A stretch of 64,000 nucleotides of DNA from Spongiibacter taiwanensis (lineage in GTDB: Bacteria; Pseudomonadota; Gammaproteobacteria; Pseudomonadales; Spongiibacteraceae), in contig NZ_CP098455.1 of the NCBI RefSeq assembly GCF_023702635.1, positions 2,542,001 to 2,606,000 of the forward strand, in the 5' to 3' direction. The notes under the pieces are model-generated. The model searched no databases. It saw nothing but the letters and a program-made list of their open reading frames with translations, and had not been told where the DNA came from. This document shows, in pieces, positions 1 through 8,620 of the stretch; the first letter of the stretch is position 1; each line of letters starts with the position of its first letter. The translations under genes and the position numbers were made by a program.

Positions 1-2559
1 CAGGATATCGCCAAGGCCACCGATATTGCCGGTAATGCCCGGGATTTCTACACCGGCATAACCACGGGGGACTTCTCTGCGCTGGCAGACCGCCAGGCAA
101 TGGTCACCCGGTTTGGCTCCTACCTGAAAGGGGTGGCGCGCGGCGGCAAAGATGCGGTGGTCGACCTGGCGGTGTTTGCCAAGGAAGCGGGCATCACGCT
201 GGCTGAAGCCACCCAGCTCGCGACCGGATATTGGACTGCCACCAAACCCACCGTGCTCGGCACCAGTCGTGTTGATGCACTGCACGAAGGCCTGGCCGTC
301 GCCGATGCCATTTATTTTGATGAGGGCATCGGCACGGTGGCCATGGCCGACAAGCTGCTGACGGGCATCAATACCGCAGCAGGACAGCTCGAGCGGGGCG
401 CCGAGAAGTTAGCAGGCCGGGGCGACAACAACCGCGCCATGGAGTACACCGGCTACGGCGCCATTACCATTCTCGACCCCACCGATAAATTGCTGGGCGG
501 GGTATTTGGCTTTGCCAAGGATTTTCTGAAGGGCGATGAACTGGCCCAGGCCATTAACCGGCTCGATGACCTGAATCCCGGCATGTCCCGGGGCTGGGAT
601 GAGTTTCTCGACCTGCCACCGGGCAGCTCCGTGGTACCCGGTGGCGCCGCGACGCCAGGGTTTGCACCGACCCAGCTCGACAATATGGCGCCAGACTTTG
701 GGACGCCGGTGTCGGTGCGCAGTAATGCTGACGGCTCCCAGTTAACGCTGGTTGATGCCAACGGCAATACCACAGTGCTCGACAATAAGCTGGGCGCCGG
801 CTCCAGCTCCGCCGCCTACAAACTGCCCGATGGCCGGGTGCTGAAAGTCACCAAGGGTGGCGAGGGTGCGCTGGACGATTTCGGTTATGACGTCATTCGC
901 AATATCGACCCCGACGGCAAAGTGATTGAAGTGCCGAGCCTGCACAGCCGCCAGACCATCAACAGCGACACTGTCTATAACTTTGGCGATGCCGCTGACC
1001 CTAAATTTGAAGACCTGAAAGGCGGCGGAGTGCGGGTGGTAGATGAAGCGCCCCGTTCCTATCGGGACAGCCCCGAGTTACACGGTCCCGATGGCGGCAT
1101 GACACCGGCCCAGCTCGATGCCTACCACAAGGGCATGGAAGCGCTGAATTCCAAGGGTTATGTCTGGCTCGACAACAAAGCCGACAACTACACCTTTGCC
1201 GAAAATCCCGATGGCAGCCTGCGCCTGGTGGTGGTTGACCCAGGTGGCATTGTGCCCATGAAAGGCATGGACGCCGACGCGGCCCGGCGCATGCAAAACG
1301 CGATTGATGACCCCCAGCGGCTGGCTGACGAAATGGGCTTACCGTCAAAATTTACGCCCGAATCCTGGGGCGGCAACAACATGCATAGCCGCGGCGTGCA
1401 TCACGGCAACCTGGCTGAATTGTTCGATGACCTGGTGGATTGGGATGAACTCAACCGCATCCTCAACCAGGGTGTGACCGACCCCGACAAGCTCAAGAAT
1501 TATCAGACCCTGAATTTGTTGGGAGGCTCTGCCACCGACGCAGAGCGCGCTACGGCCTTCCCCTTTAACCCCATGAACGGCATTGAGGTGCCCGGCGTTG
1601 CCCGGCCCACTACGCCTATTGATGTACCTGAATTAAAGCGCCCCGTCACCGGCGGAGATGGCCCCATTGTACTAAGCCCCGAGCGCGGTATTAACCGGGC
1701 CCGGTTGGATGAATTGCAAGAATACGCCGATGCGCTGGATGGCCTGAAAGAAATCTATGGTCCCGGCGGGTACATGCCCTGGAATATGCTGTTCTGGGAT
1801 TACAAGTTTCTGCGGATTATGGAAATGATCCGGGAAAAACTCGGTGATGAGGCAGCCGAACAATGGCTGCGAGGTGCCCTGGCAGCCTTTAACAATGGCG
1901 CCACGCCAGCGGGGCTGGAGAGCCCCTCGCCGCTGAATTTCTTTGGCGAAGGCATTGATCCGGCCACCGGGCTACCACCGGGACCGAGGCGCCCGGTAAC
2001 GGGTGGTAGTGTGGGCATGGCGCCGGGTGAAGACGGCTCGGGAGACACCGAATACGCCATCGGTATTGGCGGCCCCTTCCCGCCGTCGGTGCCCGGCATG
2101 TTCATTACCCTGGCGCCGCCGGACAGCCGCCCAGAAACTGGCGACGGCCCCTTCATTTCATTACCCCCGGGCGAGGGTGGAGTGACCACCAAAATTCTGA
2201 TTGTACTGCCCCAGACCGGCAACAACGGCTGGAATACCCGGGACCCGCTGATACCCGACAGCAATAACCAAAGTCGATTCTTTACGCCGGGCCCTACCCA
2301 GCCGCCCTCGACCGGTGGCGGTTCCGGTGGTGGCGGGCCGATGATCTCGGTAGTCCGCTTGGGCAGCGAGCTGATTCCGGTCAGTCGCCTGGTGGTCTCG
2401 CCGCCCGATGCCTGCCCCGGCGACCACTACCATGCCTTCAGCGGCGCGTTCAGCTGTCAGAACGTGCTGGTGTTCGACCCCAGGCCCTCGGAGTGCGGCT
2501 TTGGTGAGGTGGGTGTGGAGTTCAATGTGCCTGCCAGTCAATGCCCGTCAGCCCAATAG
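1..2559 (+). CDS. Large protein with kinase-like domain (5' end outside window)
   Basis: The frame is open from the first base, so the gene begins upstream; an internal ATG lies at 100. From about residue 261 (counted from the window edge) there is a Gly-rich loop (LGAGSSSAAY) followed by VLKVTK, then WLDNKADNY near residue 388 and VVVDPGG near 411. These match the order of the nucleotide loop, catalytic Asp/Asn loop and DFG-like motif of the protein-kinase fold, though in degenerate form. The last 200 residues are Gly/Pro-rich and end in a segment with four cysteines. A His-rich exported protein and an outer-membrane barrel follow in the same operon, so a secreted or surface role, perhaps as a kinase-type effector, is possible. 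That role is inference. No known full-length family was recognised. Confidence 0.75.
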   Translation, partial: QDIAKATDIAGNARDFYTGITTGDFSALADRQAMVTRFGSYLKGVARGGKDAVVDLAVFAKEAGITLAEATQLATGYWTATKPTVLGTSRVDALHEGLAVADAIYFDEGIGTVAMADKLLTGINTAAGQLERGAEKLAGRGDNNRAMEYTGYGAITILDPTDKLLGGVFGFAKDFLKGDELAQAINRLDDLNPGMSRGWDEFLDLPPGSSVVPGGAATPGFAPTQLDNMAPDFGTPVSVRSNADGSQLTLVDANGNTTVLDNKLGAGSSSAAYKLPDGRVLKVTKGGEGALDDFGYDVIRNIDPDGKVIEVPSLHSRQTINSDTVYNFGDAADPKFEDLKGGGVRVVDEAPRSYRDSPELHGPDGGMTPAQLDAYHKGMEALNSKGYVWLDNKADNYTFAENPDGSLRLVVVDPGGIVPMKGMDADAARRMQNAIDDPQRLADEMGLPSKFTPESWGGNNMHSRGVHHGNLAELFDDLVDWDELNRILNQGVTDPDKLKNYQTLNLLGGSATDAERATAFPFNPMNGIEVPGVARPTTPIDVPELKRPVTGGDGPIVLSPERGINRARLDELQEYADALDGLKEIYGPGGYMPWNMLFWDYKFLRIMEMIREKLGDEAAEQWLRGALAAFNNGATPAGLESPSPLNFFGEGIDPATGLPPGPRRPVTGGSVGMAPGEDGSGDTEYAIGIGGPFPPSVPGMFITLAPPDSRPETGDGPFISLPPGEGGVTTKILIVLPQTGNNGWNTRDPLIPDSNNQSRFFTPGPTQPPSTGGGSGGGGPMISVVRLGSELIPVSRLVVSPPDACPGDHYHAFSGAFSCQNVLVFDPRPSECGFGEVGVEFNVPASQCPSAQ

Positions 2560-2568
2560 GAGGCCATC

Positions 2569-3078
2569 ATGAATAACGACGCCTTCAAGGTGATTTTAGC
2601 CGCGCTGGTACTTTCCTCTTCAGCTGCCTATGCAGGGCACGGCAGCCGCGAGGTAGAGGCCATTATCGGACCCCATGTGCACCATCACGACCATGGCCAC
2701 GACCACGCCTCGGGGCCTGACTACCAGCCTGTTCCCGTCGCGCTGGTGACCCAGCAGGTGGAAGGACTGCTGTCTCGCTGGAATACACCAGAGATGCAGC
2801 AAGATCTGGCGGAGTCCTTTCGCGATGGTCAGCGGTTGATGGAAAGCATGGATGTGGTGGTGCCCCGGGATGCCACCCTGCGACTGCTGTCGGTGCAGGG
2901 CGTGCAAACCCTCAAGCAATTCAAGCGCCCGGCCGAAAACGGCGAGCCCGCCCGTCGGGTCAGTATTGTGTCGGCCACGGTGTCTACCCAACTCGAATAC
3001 CAGAGCCCGTCAGGTTTTATCCGCCTGCCCGGGGTGAATGAATTTGTGCTGGAAATTTCAGAAGAGCTGGCGCCATGA
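2569..3078 (+). CDS. Small exported protein with His-rich N-terminus
   Basis: The 169-residue product starts with a Sec-type signal peptide (hydrophobic stretch to about residue 22, AYA then GHGS). The mature N-terminus is a His/Asp cluster (HVHHHDHGHDHAS) of the kind that binds Zn, Cu or Ni. The remainder is mixed helix and strand with no recognised domain. The ATG follows the previous stop by nine bases, with AGGAGG overlapping that stop codon, and the 3' end overlaps the next gene by four bases (ATGA). Translation of all three genes is therefore likely coupled. A periplasmic accessory to the upstream kinase-like protein or the downstream barrel is the simplest guess. Metal binding is inferred from composition only. 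Confidence 0.8.
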   Translation: MNNDAFKVILAALVLSSSAAYAGHGSREVEAIIGPHVHHHDHGHDHASGPDYQPVPVALVTQQVEGLLSRWNTPEMQQDLAESFRDGQRLMESMDVVVPRDATLRLLSVQGVQTLKQFKRPAENGEPARRVSIVSATVSTQLEYQSPSGFIRLPGVNEFVLEISEELAP

Positions 3079-5234
3079 AAAATCAACGAATCTGGCTGCC
3101 ACGCTCGGTAGCATTCGCCGCGTTCCCGGTTCTCGCTGTTGCCGGTGAATGGCAATATCAAGGCAGCAGCGGTGTGTTTCTGGAAAGCTACGATACCGAT
3201 GGCGCCGCCGCAGCCAGTCCCTATCCCATTGAGGGGGATCAGCAGTACTACCAACTGAACGCCCACGGTCAGTATCGCCATTCGACCTACGAGCAAACCC
3301 GCTTTCAGTTTTACGGTGTGGCCAATGACTCGGCCTATCGCGCTGCTGATCAGGGGTTTATCCCCGAACGAATGAATCTGCGCCACGACAAGGGCGATGC
3401 CGATATTCCCTTCCGGGTGCAGGGCGGTGATTTTCTGGCTCACTTCAGCTACCTGACGCTGCAGCGTTCCCTCAAGGGTGTGCAGGTTGAGTTGCAACCG
3501 CGCTTTGATGATCCGGGTGCATTGCACTCGCTGGTGATGCTGGCGGGCGAATACGAATTTAACTGGCGGGATTTAAGCCTGGGTGAAGACTATTTCACCG
3601 GGGTGTCCTGGGCGAGTGATCTGGGCGAGGGTGGCCGCTATCTGGTCAACTATGTGCACAACACGCGGGATACCGACACCGCCACCGGCATCCCCGGTAT
3701 CAGTCAGGATGTGCTGTCGGTCAGTGCCGAGCGTCGCTTTGCCCTGCCGGGCCAAGCCCTGACCCTGAACTCCGAAATTGGCTGGCTGGAGGGCGACCAC
3801 AGCGGCTCCTTCACCAGCGCGCCAGAAACCAACAAAAGCGGGATGGGGGTCTTTGTTGAGGTCTTGGGCGAGCTGGCCGCCATGCCCTTGACCTACAGCC
3901 TCCGGGGCCAGCAATACGACAAGGATTATTTGCCCAGCGGCGCCGTGGTGCCGGGCGACCAGCGCAGCACAGAAAGCTATCTGGGGTGGCGGTTCAGTAA
4001 CGGCCTCGGGCTGCGGGGCCGGGTGCAACGTTATGAGGATGGCTACGACTCCGCCACCACCACTGAGACCAACACCCAGGGGCTTACCCTCAGTGGGCCG
4101 CTTAAATGGAAGGGCAAAGCACTCAACACCTATGTGGACGCCTATCAGCAAACCGTCGAAGTCGATGGTGGCCTCACCGATCTGGAAAACCAGATTGTCA
4201 CTGCCAGGCTGAGTGGTGCGATGAATCCAGTGTGGTTTGGGCGGGTGGAGTGGTTCTATCGCCACAGCGACGATCAGACCGCCGCTGACGCCGATGTGAT
4301 TGACTCCCAGTACCAGATCAGCGCCGACCGCAGCCTGCGCTGGCGAAACACGCAGATCTATATCAGCCCCGGTGTTCGTTATCTCACCAGCAACGGCGTC
4401 AACGAAGGTGATCAATGGCGACCGACGCTGTCATTGCGGGCCCGCAATATGGCTCATGAACTGGGGTTTTACTACGGCTACCAACGCCAGGATTTTGATG
4501 TGGTGGGTGCTGCCGACAACGTGGTAGAAAACCTCTCCATCGATTACCGCTACCGTTACGGCCGCAACACCTTTGGCATTGAGGCCCAGTGGTATGAGCG
4601 CAATGTTTCTATGGCCGACGACACCCGGGCCAGCCGGGTGGTGGCTTTCTGGACATTCTCCTTTGATCAGGACAGCCTGCCGGGCAAACCCCAGTACGCC
4701 AGTGCCGTGGCCACCGGTCCGGTGCGCAGCGACGTGTTTGGCCTGGAAGCCTGGGCGCCTTTGGGCAATGCCTACCGGGCCCTGACCAACAGTGGCATCA
4801 AGCCGGAAAGCGGCATCAAACAAGGCAATCTCCGGGTGTTTGAATTGCGCTGGCTGGACAGCATCGACCTGCGTCAGCGGTTAGCCCTTAACGAGCAGGG
4901 CAACTCTCTGCTGGGCTCAACCCTGGTGATTGAATTTGACGATATCGGCAATACCGACAGCGCGCGGCGCAGCTACGATAAAGTGCGCGACCGGCTGATT
5001 CGCCGCTACGGCAAGCCGGATATGACCTACGAAGAAGGCCGCTTCGACAACAGCTTCATCACGGATATCAATCAGGAAAAACTGATCCGCATCGACGAGT
5101 GGTATACCGATGCCGGCACTCTGCGCTTCGGCATTCCCCGCCGCCTCGATGGCCAAGTGCGCATGGAACTGCAGCGGCAGCAAAATTTTGGCCCGGTGCA
5201 GGATACCCTGTGGAGTCTTGAGGCGCTGCGCTAG
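3075..5234 (+). CDS. Outer-membrane beta-barrel protein with C-terminal soluble domain
   Basis: The 719-residue product has a signal peptide ending near residue 23 (LAVAGEWQY). About 500 residues of alternating aromatic and polar strands follow (for example FQFYGVANDSAYRAADQGF and many RYxYG/WxYRHS turns), typical of a large outer-membrane barrel. The last 150 to 170 residues lose the strand pattern and look soluble (IEFDDIGNTDSARRSYDKVR), so a periplasmic or surface domain is attached. It overlaps the His-rich gene by four bases. There is no TonB box or plug, so it is not a TonB receptor. It could be a dedicated export or anchoring partner of the large protein encoded first in the operon, which is inference from position. 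Confidence 0.75.
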   Translation: MKNQRIWLPRSVAFAAFPVLAVAGEWQYQGSSGVFLESYDTDGAAAASPYPIEGDQQYYQLNAHGQYRHSTYEQTRFQFYGVANDSAYRAADQGFIPERMNLRHDKGDADIPFRVQGGDFLAHFSYLTLQRSLKGVQVELQPRFDDPGALHSLVMLAGEYEFNWRDLSLGEDYFTGVSWASDLGEGGRYLVNYVHNTRDTDTATGIPGISQDVLSVSAERRFALPGQALTLNSEIGWLEGDHSGSFTSAPETNKSGMGVFVEVLGELAAMPLTYSLRGQQYDKDYLPSGAVVPGDQRSTESYLGWRFSNGLGLRGRVQRYEDGYDSATTTETNTQGLTLSGPLKWKGKALNTYVDAYQQTVEVDGGLTDLENQIVTARLSGAMNPVWFGRVEWFYRHSDDQTAADADVIDSQYQISADRSLRWRNTQIYISPGVRYLTSNGVNEGDQWRPTLSLRARNMAHELGFYYGYQRQDFDVVGAADNVVENLSIDYRYRYGRNTFGIEAQWYERNVSMADDTRASRVVAFWTFSFDQDSLPGKPQYASAVATGPVRSDVFGLEAWAPLGNAYRALTNSGIKPESGIKQGNLRVFELRWLDSIDLRQRLALNEQGNSLLGSTLVIEFDDIGNTDSARRSYDKVRDRLIRRYGKPDMTYEEGRFDNSFITDINQEKLIRIDEWYTDAGTLRFGIPRRLDGQVRMELQRQQNFGPVQDTLWSLEALR

Positions 5235-5622
5235 CGCCTTGGGTTGGTTGCCCGCCGAGACCGGAGCTTGCGCGTAAAAATGTGTATTCAATTCGGGCGA
5301 GTGGCGGGCGCAACCTCCGTTATCCTAAGCCTCTTCGAGCATCCCGCCGTACTTTGCGAGGCCTTCGGTTTGCTCGGCGCCTCGTCCCCATCGTGACTCT
5401 CGTTTTGCGGTATATTTATTTCGGCTGACGATCTATGCTCGGTTTGTCGGTCAGGCATGCCCGGTTTGCTGAAAGCAACTGTGCCAAAGTGCCGCGTTAT
5501 CAATCACATGGGACAGTGACGAAATAAATATGGAGATCTCGTTATCTCACAAATCGTGCATGCACGATTTGTCGAAACGCGGCTAAGCTGCGTGGTAGCA
5601 ATAATTCTATGAACAGCAAAGT
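5235..5622. other. Gene-free stretch with a perfect 22-bp palindrome
   Basis: No convincing coding region on either strand. The notable element is a perfect palindrome at 5550-5571 with 11-base arms around a central TGCA. The following bases lead into the attC-like signals at 5623. Composition becomes more AT-rich toward the HEPN-like gene, so the boundary of a transferred segment probably lies here. Confidence 0.5.
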
Positions 5623-5689
5623 GTTAGGCAGATTTCTAACGGTTTGCTCGCCGAGAAAGCGAGCGCGCTTGTTATTCGAATGTTATGAG
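5623..5689 (+). repeat. attC-like recombination signals upstream of the HEPN-like gene
   Basis: GTTAGGC at 5623-5629 fits the integron core site GTTRRRY exactly. It is followed by an inverse-core-like TCTAAC (5635-5640), a hairpin with GCTCGC/GCGAGC arms, and GTTATGAG at 5682-5689. The last motif is the exact complement of CTCATAAC at 6372-6379 after the gene, which is the relation expected between the start of a cassette and its own attC. GTTATGAG departs from the strict consensus and no integrase gene is in the window, so this remains tentative. Confidence 0.4.
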
Positions 5690-5703
5690 TAAAGGAGTGC
5701 CAA

Positions 5704-6378
5704 TTGAAAGGTGAACATATATATGTTGAGCATCCGAGGGATTCTCACTCGAGGATTGGCGGATTGCATTTTGTTTACTTTGATATTGCTCAAGATGAAT
5801 ATGTCAAATGCCTAGAAGTTGAAGCCATTGATGATTCTGGCATGCACGAAGGCGAAAAGGCAGAGTTGTCTTATAAGGCAACAGAGCACGCCGTTAAAGC
5901 AATTATCTTCTCTGCTCTTTGTGTAGAGGCTGCAATTAACAATTACTCTGGAATTCAATTGGGCGACAGCTATAGCGAGAAGCATCTTCATAGTATGGAT
6001 GTGATTTCCAAGTGGGTGGTTATTCCAAAACTTGTATGTGGACAAACAATTGATAAATCTGGCCCAGCGTTTGGCTCTCTTAAGAAGCTTATTTCAGCAC
6101 GCAATAAGTTGGTTCATAATAAGTCAAAAGAGTTTAGCCCGTCAGATCCGAAGTTGGCAGAGAGCCTCGAGAAAAGAGATGTAGCGTTTAAAGCTGACTT
6201 CGAAAATTCGCTACGCGCTCTATATCTAATGTGCATGGAGATGGATTTTCTCGTTGGACAAATGCACAATCCTATAAGGACGTTGGACAGTAAATTTAGC
6301 CCATTCTTAGAAATACCGGATAAAGCAAAACCACTATTTAACGAGTGCAAAAAAATTGTTCTTAACCTGCACTCATAA
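5704..6378 (+). CDS. HEPN-like hypothetical protein on an AT-rich cassette
   Basis: The start is TTG, chosen because AAAGGAG sits just upstream (5691-5697) and no better ATG is placed at the N-terminus. The 224-residue product is mostly helical. Its key feature is SARNKLVHNKSKEF, which contains the RNxxxH signature of the HEPN superfamily, whose members include RNases of toxin-antitoxin and abortive-infection systems. The N-terminal half has a conserved-looking helical segment (AVKAIIFSALCVEAAINNY). The gene is clearly more AT-rich than its neighbours and is bounded by attC-like structures, so it looks acquired. No antitoxin (MNT) partner is adjacent. RNase activity is possible but not shown; a non-catalytic HEPN/apea-like helical protein is the alternative. 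Confidence 0.75.
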   Translation: MKGEHIYVEHPRDSHSRIGGLHFVYFDIAQDEYVKCLEVEAIDDSGMHEGEKAELSYKATEHAVKAIIFSALCVEAAINNYSGIQLGDSYSEKHLHSMDVISKWVVIPKLVCGQTIDKSGPAFGSLKKLISARNKLVHNKSKEFSPSDPKLAESLEKRDVAFKADFENSLRALYLMCMEMDFLVGQMHNPIRTLDSKFSPFLEIPDKAKPLFNECKKIVLNLHS

Positions 6379-6450
6379 CAAAGCCAGCCAGAGGGACCAA
6401 AAAACCGCCGCTTCGCTCTGGTTTTTCGGCCCCTGCTGGCTGCGTTGAGG
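6372..6450 (+). repeat. attC-like site with long imperfect hairpin
   Basis: The site begins with CTCATAAC over the stop codon of the HEPN-like gene. It then forms a long stem between 6383-6406 and 6420-6443 with a few bulges and unpaired bases, and ends in GTTGAGG at 6444-6450. Layout and extrahelical bases resemble the attC sites of chromosomal integrons such as the Vibrio VCR type. Because the stem also has an A/T-rich section, a factor-independent terminator is the main alternative. Confidence 0.45.
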
Positions 6451-6510
6451 CTGTAGATTTTCCCTTAAAATCCAGCATATTTTGCTTAAATCAGGCTCTC
6501 GCCCAAAAAG

Positions 6511-6587
6511 GGTCATCCCCGCGAAGGCGGGGATCCAGCAACGATAAAATCCGACAAACCTAGATTCCCGCTTTCGCGGGAATGACA
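6511..6587. repeat. REP-like inverted pair (BIME-like)
   Basis: Two short palindromes face each other: TCATCCCCGCGAAGGCGGGG at 6513-6532 and the opposite-orientation TTCCCGCTTTCGCGGGAATG at 6565-6584. GTCATYCCCGCG...GCGGGRATCC pairs of this type are common intergenic REP elements in gammaproteobacteria, mobilised by REP-associated transposases (RAYT). No RAYT gene is in the window. Confidence 0.7.
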
Positions 6588-6625
6588 ATTTGCGCGAAAT
6601 TTCTGACGTTAGTGTTATTTAGACC

Positions 6626-7516
6626 CTATTCACCCGCCTGAACCAGACTCTCCCGCACCTTAAGCCAAGCCTCAACCTCATCCAGCACTTTAGCCCGCTT
6701 TGCCTTACTCAAGCTGAGCTCGGCTCTGACCAGGCCATCGGCCACGCTGCCCGTAATCTGTTTGACCAGATAAAACCAGAAGTAGGCACGCTCGGCGTTC
6801 TGCTGCTGAAAGCCGGGTTCCTGGTAGAAGCGGCCAAGGGTGAGCATGGCATTGAGGTTCAGGGCTTCGGCGGATTTGGTCAGCCAGTGCAGGGCTTTAT
6901 CCGTCTGGACCGGGGCGTTTAGGTTGGCGCCCGGCTCTACCCCCAACAGGTACATTACGCCGAGGTACATCATGGCGTTGGAGTCGCCCAAGGCGACGGC
7001 CTCGCGCAGGTATTGTTCGCCTTTGCTGGCATCGACGACTTGGTGGTCAAGGGTGAGGTTGAGGTAGTAGGCCCCCAGCACCACTTTGGCATGAGCGAAA
7101 CCGGCAGCCGAGGCTTTGTCGAGCAGGGCGAGCCCTTCATTGATATTGGTAGTGACCCCGGTTCCGGTGAGTAAGCGATGGCCATAGTCGGTCAGGGCAG
7201 GGGGATAGTTTTGGTCAGCGGATTTCTTGAGCCAGCGAATGGCAATGTCATGGTGCTGGGACACACCCCAGCCGTTCCAGTAAGCCTGGGAGACCATCAG
7301 CTGGGCGTTGGCATCGCCTTGCTTGGCCGCCTCCATGTGGAATTGAACGGCTTGCCGAAGCTGCTCCGGGGTGGGCTCCTGAGCATGTCCCCGCGTTGGC
7401 AATAGTAGCGCCAACAGCAAAGGCAAGATTAAAAGACATAGTGCTGTGACGCTTTGACGACGATTCGATCTGCGCATAAACCCTGCGCTGATGTTATGCC
7501 CTGCCGGGGTGTCCAT
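6626..7516 (-). CDS. Exported Sel1-like (TPR-like) repeat protein
   Basis: The 296-residue product has an N-terminal signal sequence (a long Leu-rich core ending ...RGHAQEP). Several Sel1-like repeats of about 36 residues follow, for example GDANAQLMVSQAYWNGWGV, NYPPALTDYGHRLLTG and GDSNAMMYLGVMYLLG. Sel1 repeats form alpha-solenoids that mediate protein contacts; the family is often periplasmic. The ATG at 7516 is supported by AAAAGGAG seven bases upstream. A second in-frame ATG at 7477 just before the basic region is possible. The gene stands alone, convergent with the HEPN-like gene, and no partner can be named. Confidence 0.85.
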   Translation of the reverse strand: MDTPAGHNISAGFMRRSNRRQSVTALCLLILPLLLALLLPTRGHAQEPTPEQLRQAVQFHMEAAKQGDANAQLMVSQAYWNGWGVSQHHDIAIRWLKKSADQNYPPALTDYGHRLLTGTGVTTNINEGLALLDKASAAGFAHAKVVLGAYYLNLTLDHQVVDASKGEQYLREAVALGDSNAMMYLGVMYLLGVEPGANLNAPVQTDKALHWLTKSAEALNLNAMLTLGRFYQEPGFQQQNAERAYFWFYLVKQITGSVADGLVRAELSLSKAKRAKVLDEVEAWLKVRESLVQAGE

Positions 7517-7744
7517 ACCTTTTTCTCCTTTTATTGTCGTCGCTATGATTGGGAATGGTCACCATAAAAGCAACTCTTGTCAGATGGATTCGCGAATTGC
7601 GTTCAGCTATCGGCGTTGGCTGCTGAGGTCGCGTCGGACCCGGGTAAGCCTGCTTGCTGGCGTGCTTGCGGAGGTCATTGGAAAATGCACACCGGGCTTA
7701 GTGCGCGGTGGGCCTATAAACCGTAATCGATAATTGGAGGCACC

Positions 7745-8137
7745 ATGAGCAGTAACAATCAGAAGTACCAGCAAGGTTTGGCAGTTCGCCGAGAGGTAAT
7801 GGGCGATGCCTTTGTGGACAAGGCGCTGAACGCGGCCACGGATTTCACCATGCCTTTGCAAGAAATGGTGACGGCCAATGCCTGGGGCGAGACCTGGGTG
7901 AGGGATGGCTTGTCGCGGCAGACCCGCAGTCTGATCACCATTGCCACCCTGGCGGCGTTGAAAGCGTCAACGGAGTTAAAAGGCCATGTGCGCGGCGCGC
8001 TGCGCAATGGCTGCTCGGTGGAGGAGATTCAGGAGGTGCTGCTGCACTCTACGGTGTATTGCGGCATGCCGTCGGGGATCGAGGCCTTTCGCTCTGCCAA
8101 GGAGGCCATTGAAGAGTGGCAGGCAGAACAGGGCTAG
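7745..8137 (+). CDS. Carboxymuconolactone decarboxylase family protein (PcaC-like)
   Basis: The 130-residue helical product matches PcaC-type proteins in length and layout (RREVMGDAFVDKALN, WGETWVRDGLSRQTRSLITIA, LKGHVRGALRNGCSVEEIQEVLLHSTVYCGMP). PcaC decarboxylates gamma-carboxymuconolactone in the protocatechuate branch of the beta-ketoadipate pathway, but many close relatives are of unknown activity. No other pca gene is nearby, so the substrate is open. GGAGG lies six bases before the ATG. The family also contains AhpD-like peroxidase relatives; the CxxC of AhpD is absent here (the C-terminal part has a single Cys), which argues against that role. Confidence 0.85.
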   Translation: MSSNNQKYQQGLAVRREVMGDAFVDKALNAATDFTMPLQEMVTANAWGETWVRDGLSRQTRSLITIATLAALKASTELKGHVRGALRNGCSVEEIQEVLLHSTVYCGMPSGIEAFRSAKEAIEEWQAEQG

Positions 8138-8216
8138 GCTGAAGTGCTTGGCGTGCAAACTTTCGGCGGCAGGGGTAGTCTGAGGAAACTGTCTGACAAA
8201 AACAGGAGAGGCAATT

Positions 8217-8504
8217 ATGGCAAACGAGGGTTATCACGAGCCGATTGACGAGTTGACTGATGAAACGCGGGATATGCACCGTGCCATTACGTCGCTGATG
8301 GAAGAATTAGAAGCGGTAGATTGGTACAACCAGCGCATGGATGCCTGCAAGGATGAAGAGCTGAAAGCGATTCTGAAACACAACCGGGATGAGGAAAAAG
8401 AGCACGCCGCCATGGTGCTGGAATGGATTCGTCGCCGCGACCCGACCTTGAACGACGAGCTGAAAGATTACCTGTTTACCGATAAGAAAATTGCCCACGA
8501 TTGA
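8217..8504 (+). CDS. Encapsulated-ferritin-like protein (EncFtn family)
   Basis: The 95-residue product closely resembles EncFtn, the two-helix ferritin-like ferroxidase loaded into encapsulin nanocompartments. EEDWY-type core motifs are present: MEELEAVDWY at residues 28-37 and HNRDEEKEHAAMVLEW at 55-70. Glu30, Glu60 and His63 correspond to the inter-subunit di-iron ligands described for the Rhodospirillum protein (Glu32, Glu62, His65), and Trp36 is also kept. The protein stops soon after YLFTD and has no recognisable encapsulin-targeting peptide. The encapsulin shell gene that usually follows is absent; a DUF2007 gene comes next instead. The preceding gene is PcaC-like, 79 bases upstream. 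Confidence 0.85.
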   Translation: MANEGYHEPIDELTDETRDMHRAITSLMEELEAVDWYNQRMDACKDEELKAILKHNRDEEKEHAAMVLEWIRRRDPTLNDELKDYLFTDKKIAHD

Positions 8505-8523
8505 ACCGGTCTAAACCGGTGTG

Positions 8524-8545
8524 ATGGGCGGCAGTTGCCGCCCAT
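8524..8545. terminator. Perfect hairpin after EncFtn-like gene
   Basis: Ten-base arms ATGGGCGGCA/TGCCGCCCAT around a two-base loop, 20 bases after the EncFtn-like stop codon. There is no T-run, so it may be a transcript-stabilising hairpin or a weak terminator rather than a classical factor-independent one. Confidence 0.45.
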
Positions 8546-8620
8546 AAGTGGGCGGGCCGTATTGCGCCGGGAGCCGTTGGGGCTGCCGGGCGATGTTGGG
8601 TGATGTTGGGCGAGGCGGGT

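Noticed and set aside
5704-6378. Toxin-antitoxin pair with the HEPN-like gene
   Set aside because: No MNT nucleotidyltransferase or other antitoxin gene is adjacent on either side.
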